This document shows positions 34,201 to 35,667 of a DNA stretch of 35,667 nt, piece by piece. A program made the position numbers and the translations under genes. Under the pieces are notes generated by a model. It did not search any database. It was not told where the DNA came from and saw only the letters and a list, made by a program, of their open reading frames with translations. Numbering within the stretch: position 1 is the first letter of the stretch; the number at the start of each line of letters is the position of its first letter. Location: assembly GCA_945869825.1 (NCBI GenBank), contig CAMBQF010000015.1, positions 1-35,667 of the forward strand, read 5' to 3'. This stretch comes from Chitinophaga pinensis. GTDB taxonomy: Bacteria; Bacteroidota; Bacteroidia; CAMBQF01.

Positions 34201-35667
34201 CCTCAAATGGCTCTATTACCATTTCGGGCGCAACGGGTGGCACATCTCCATATACATATAGCATAAACGGTAGCTCTTACCAAGGCGGTACTTCATTTAC
34301 CGGTGTGGCAGCAGGTACTTATACTGTATATGTAAAAGATGCCGCAGGTTGTATCCGTACCCAAAGCGTAACAGTATCATCGGCTAATGCATTGGTTGCT
34401 TCTATTGGGTCGCAAACCAACGTTAACTGTTTTGGTGGCGCTACAGGCTCAGTAACCCTATCTCAAACAGGTGGTACAGCAGCTTACCAATACCAATTAG
34501 GTAGCGGAGCTTTCCAAAACAGTGCAACATTTAGCAGTTTAAATGCAGGTACTTATACCTTTACTGTTAGAGATGCAAACGGTTGTACAGCTTCGGTATC
34601 TGCAACAATTACCCAGCCTTCTGCAGCCCTTGCAGGTTCAATATCAAGCCAAACTAATGTTTTGTGCCGTGGTAATTCAACAGGCTCGGTAACCATTGGT
34701 GCTACAGGTGGTACACCTGCTTACCAATATAAAATAGGTTCAGGTTCTTTAGGTTCAAGCAATGTTTTTAGCGGTTTAGCCGCAGGTTCTTATGTTATTA
34801 CCATTCAAGATAGCAAAGGCTGTACAGCTACTGTAAACGTAACAATTACCCAGCCAGCCTCGGCTTTGTCGGGTAGTATTACTGCCCAAACAAACGTAGC
34901 TTGTAACGGTGGTAACGGTTCTGTAACTGTAGCCGGTGCAGGTGGTACAGCCCCATACCAATACAAAATAGGTTCAGGTTCTCTGCAATCAAGCGGTACA
35001 TTCTCTGGCCTTTCAGCAGGTAGCTATACGGTTACTGTGCAAGATAATAACGGTTGTACTACTACGGTTCCTGTAACTATTACACAACCTTCAAACTTAT
35101 CGGTAAGCGCAACGTCTCAAACTAACGTATTGTGTTTTGGCCAGTCAACCGGTGCTGTTACGGTATTAGGTTCAGGTGGCGCAGGTTCTTATCAATATAA
35201 AATTGGTTCAGGTTCCCTACAATCTAGCGGTACTTTCTCTGGCTTAGCTGCCGGCTCGTATGTAGTAACTGTACAAGACGCTAACGGTTGTACATCAACT
35301 ATAAACGTAACCATTACCCAACCAGCGGCAGCCCTTTCGGCTTCTATAGGTTCTCAAACCAACGTATTATGCCGTGGTAATTCTACAGGTGCTGTTACTA
35401 TTACAGCTACTGGTGGCACGGGCGTATACCAATACCAATTAGGCTCAGGTTCATTCGGGGCAAGCAACGTATTCTCTGGCTTAGCAGCTGGTAGCTATGT
35501 TGTAACTGTTAAAGATGCCAACAACTGTACTACTACTGTAAACGTAACCATTACCCAACCAGCTGCTGCACTTTCTGTAACTACAGGCAGCATAGTAAAC
35601 GTACTATGCCGCGGCAATGCAACGGGTTCTGCTACAGCAAGCGCTACAGGTGGTACTGCAACATACT
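31215..35667 (+). CDS. Giant secreted SprB-repeat protein (DUF7948, beta-propeller, Ig-like, SprB repeats), 3' end outside window
   Basis: Open from the ATG at 31215 to the window edge: 1484 full codons without a stop. The N-terminus is a 24-residue basic/amphipathic lead followed by a signal core (FMAFFLLFIAFSTTVLAQ). Then a DUF7948-like domain (about 86-312; LYFTQNKGQWSGDILYRV, YNNVYNNIDVRYY, PLVIDP), a propeller-like region of repeated GN-IYVAG and STYIGG strands (about 313-790), an Ig-like domain (about 798-905; YQWQRSTDNNTWTNI), and SprB-type repeats of 77-79 residues. Eight repeats begin in the window, with key Cys at residues 917, 994, 1072, 1151, 1230, 1307, 1386 and 1465. Such proteins are T9SS-exported adhesins, some used in gliding; a C-terminal sorting domain would lie beyond the window. 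Confidence 0.9.
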   Translation, partial: MNNTYTSRLIDIVGLVKKVKAKSFMAFFLLFIAFSTTVLAQQNRTGIVNNGSPSAFTGNDGRNLTKVDLNTDQGADIESMLHKFDKQLYFTQNKGQWSGDILYRVDFPYGQAVATSKGMMMGSFDPESVSSRATWMEDQERAKHDAKPFNKPMPNLKGHGWLMEFTGSSAAMTVTNKDAHKDYFNYFKGQNPVNHATNVQSFGEVWYNNVYNNIDVRYYPSADGQLEYDIIVKPGANPANIAIKFNGIDKLELSREGHLVLNTTVGTMDLPEPYAYQIVNGKEVKIEAAYALNAKGELTFTLGKYDTSKPLVIDPIALRWATWMNNNSGGDSHGHGIWVDNSGNIYVVARLQDGGLITVGAFDNSANGSVDVAIGKYTEPTTIGGAGTRVWQTYVGGGNSDNPYVCEMGPDGNLYVAGNTTSGFPLIGGSAFGSSGGLDFTGQTSDNSFIMKINAAGNSIKAAVIGGNGSEDTYDLRFTPNGSIVICGATTSTNLSSLGFSNASNTNNGGDDFWMYQINANLSTVAWMRNWGGNDADRINIININTNGDIYAGGYTESSGLSLVSPRQGTYAGDSDDGVGYLAKTNSTGVIQWSSYFNSSGTNATTRILCMELNKSKNAIYFGGTTEGLATSNISSSGRYDNSYNGGTRDFYVAKMALDQTFAYSTYIGSGGDENNMMGLNVDENDDVYVFGYTYGSDFPTASNPFQSSLNGEGEKVFFKLETDLSTLLYSTYYGGTNDESDPVGQRGIKFSNCRIYTIVTSESNNLPLTQGALTTSKTSPTDRHEPGVVVWANPPDLNNNTIGPNQNICSGGTPALLDGQTPTYVLPTITRNGTTSAHPVLTSGISYQWQRSTDNNTWTNISGATGEDLTSAQMGALTQTTYFRRVFNGDACVVSPQSNVKVGVFKVSAAVVNNICFGGTAGTITLTPTDGTAGYQYQLGSGAFQTSNVFNGLAAGTYTVNAKDANNCTTSVTVTITQPTQVSFSASSSAATCGASNGSITISGATGGTSPYTYSINGSSYQGGTSFTGVAAGTYTVYVKDAAGCIRTQSVTVSSANALVASIGSQTNVNCFGGATGSVTLSQTGGTAAYQYQLGSGAFQNSATFSSLNAGTYTFTVRDANGCTASVSATITQPSAALAGSISSQTNVLCRGNSTGSVTIGATGGTPAYQYKIGSGSLGSSNVFSGLAAGSYVITIQDSKGCTATVNVTITQPASALSGSITAQTNVACNGGNGSVTVAGAGGTAPYQYKIGSGSLQSSGTFSGLSAGSYTVTVQDNNGCTTTVPVTITQPSNLSVSATSQTNVLCFGQSTGAVTVLGSGGAGSYQYKIGSGSLQSSGTFSGLAAGSYVVTVQDANGCTSTINVTITQPAAALSASIGSQTNVLCRGNSTGAVTITATGGTGVYQYQLGSGSFGASNVFSGLAAGSYVVTVKDANNCTTTVNVTITQPAAALSVTTGSIVNVLCRGNATGSATASATGGTATY
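33930..35667 (+). repeat. Tandem in-frame repeats encoding SprB units (231-237 bp)
   Basis: Cys codons that mark each unit fall at 33963, 34194, 34428, 34665, 34902, 35133, 35370 and 35607, giving periods of 231, 234, 237, 237, 231, 237 and 237 bp. Units 5 and 6 share long near-identical DNA (the GSGSLQSSGTFSGL segment), so recent duplication or gene conversion is likely. The array continues past the window. Confidence 0.88.

Noticed and set aside
33930-35667. CRISPR-like regular repeats
   Set aside because: Periods are 231-237 bp and in frame, encoding SprB domains; not 23-50 bp repeats with unique spacers.

Overview
The window looks like chromosomal DNA of a member of the Bacteroidota. Evidence for this: several predicted exported proteins end in type IX secretion (T9SS) sorting domains; a SprB-type repeat protein is present; promoters match the Bacteroidetes TTTG-N19-21-TAnnTTTG form rather than sigma70 boxes; Shine-Dalgarno sequences are rare; and the families (DUF1599, PorE-like OmpA protein, DUF7948, ALDH7) are typical of the phylum. 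The genus cannot be fixed from the sequence. I see no tRNA, rRNA, CRISPR array, transposase, integrase or phage gene.

Layout. 1-4016: housekeeping genes: the 3' part of an RlmL-type rRNA methyltransferase, dihydropteroate synthase (folP) divergent from a DUF1599 protein, and apolipoprotein N-acyltransferase (lnt). 4114-8096: a TPR protein, a PorE-like TPR/propeller/OmpA protein and a small T9SS-sorted protein, closed by a perfect hairpin terminator. 8229-12619 (minus): two tandem exported alpha/beta hydrolases with polyesterase-like active-site motifs and T9SS tails. 12770-13765: a PhoD-like phosphatase. 13852-16977 (minus): an orphan gene, then a diheme cytochrome and a beta-helix lipoprotein that form a known but uncharacterised pair. 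17103-22537: a DUF2007-like membrane protein, a redoxin, dxr, rseP and an ALDH7 dehydrogenase. 22540-23622: two lipoproteins that converge with abutting stop codons. 23824-25722: a PurF-like amidotransferase. 25732-30789: a four-gene signalling module. 30985-35667: promoter, about 195-nt leader and the first 1484 codons of a giant SprB-repeat surface protein that runs off the window. This last gene is the longest reading frame here and is open at its 3' end.

Most interesting. (1) The signalling module: a conventional PAS-GAF-PAS-PAS histidine kinase, a LuxR-type regulator, a second kinase-like protein with an N-terminal four-cysteine motif, a retained phospho-acceptor His and no recognisable ATP-binding motifs, and a lone receiver. 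Both kinases carry the same distinctive PAS subtype. (2) The tandem T9SS-exported hydrolases, whose Ser/Asp/His segments resemble cutinase/PET-hydrolase enzymes. (3) Three genes whose TAnnTTTG -7 element ends only 4-5 nt before a well-fixed ATG, which predicts leaderless or near-leaderless mRNAs. (4) Palindromic repeats at most convergent gene junctions.
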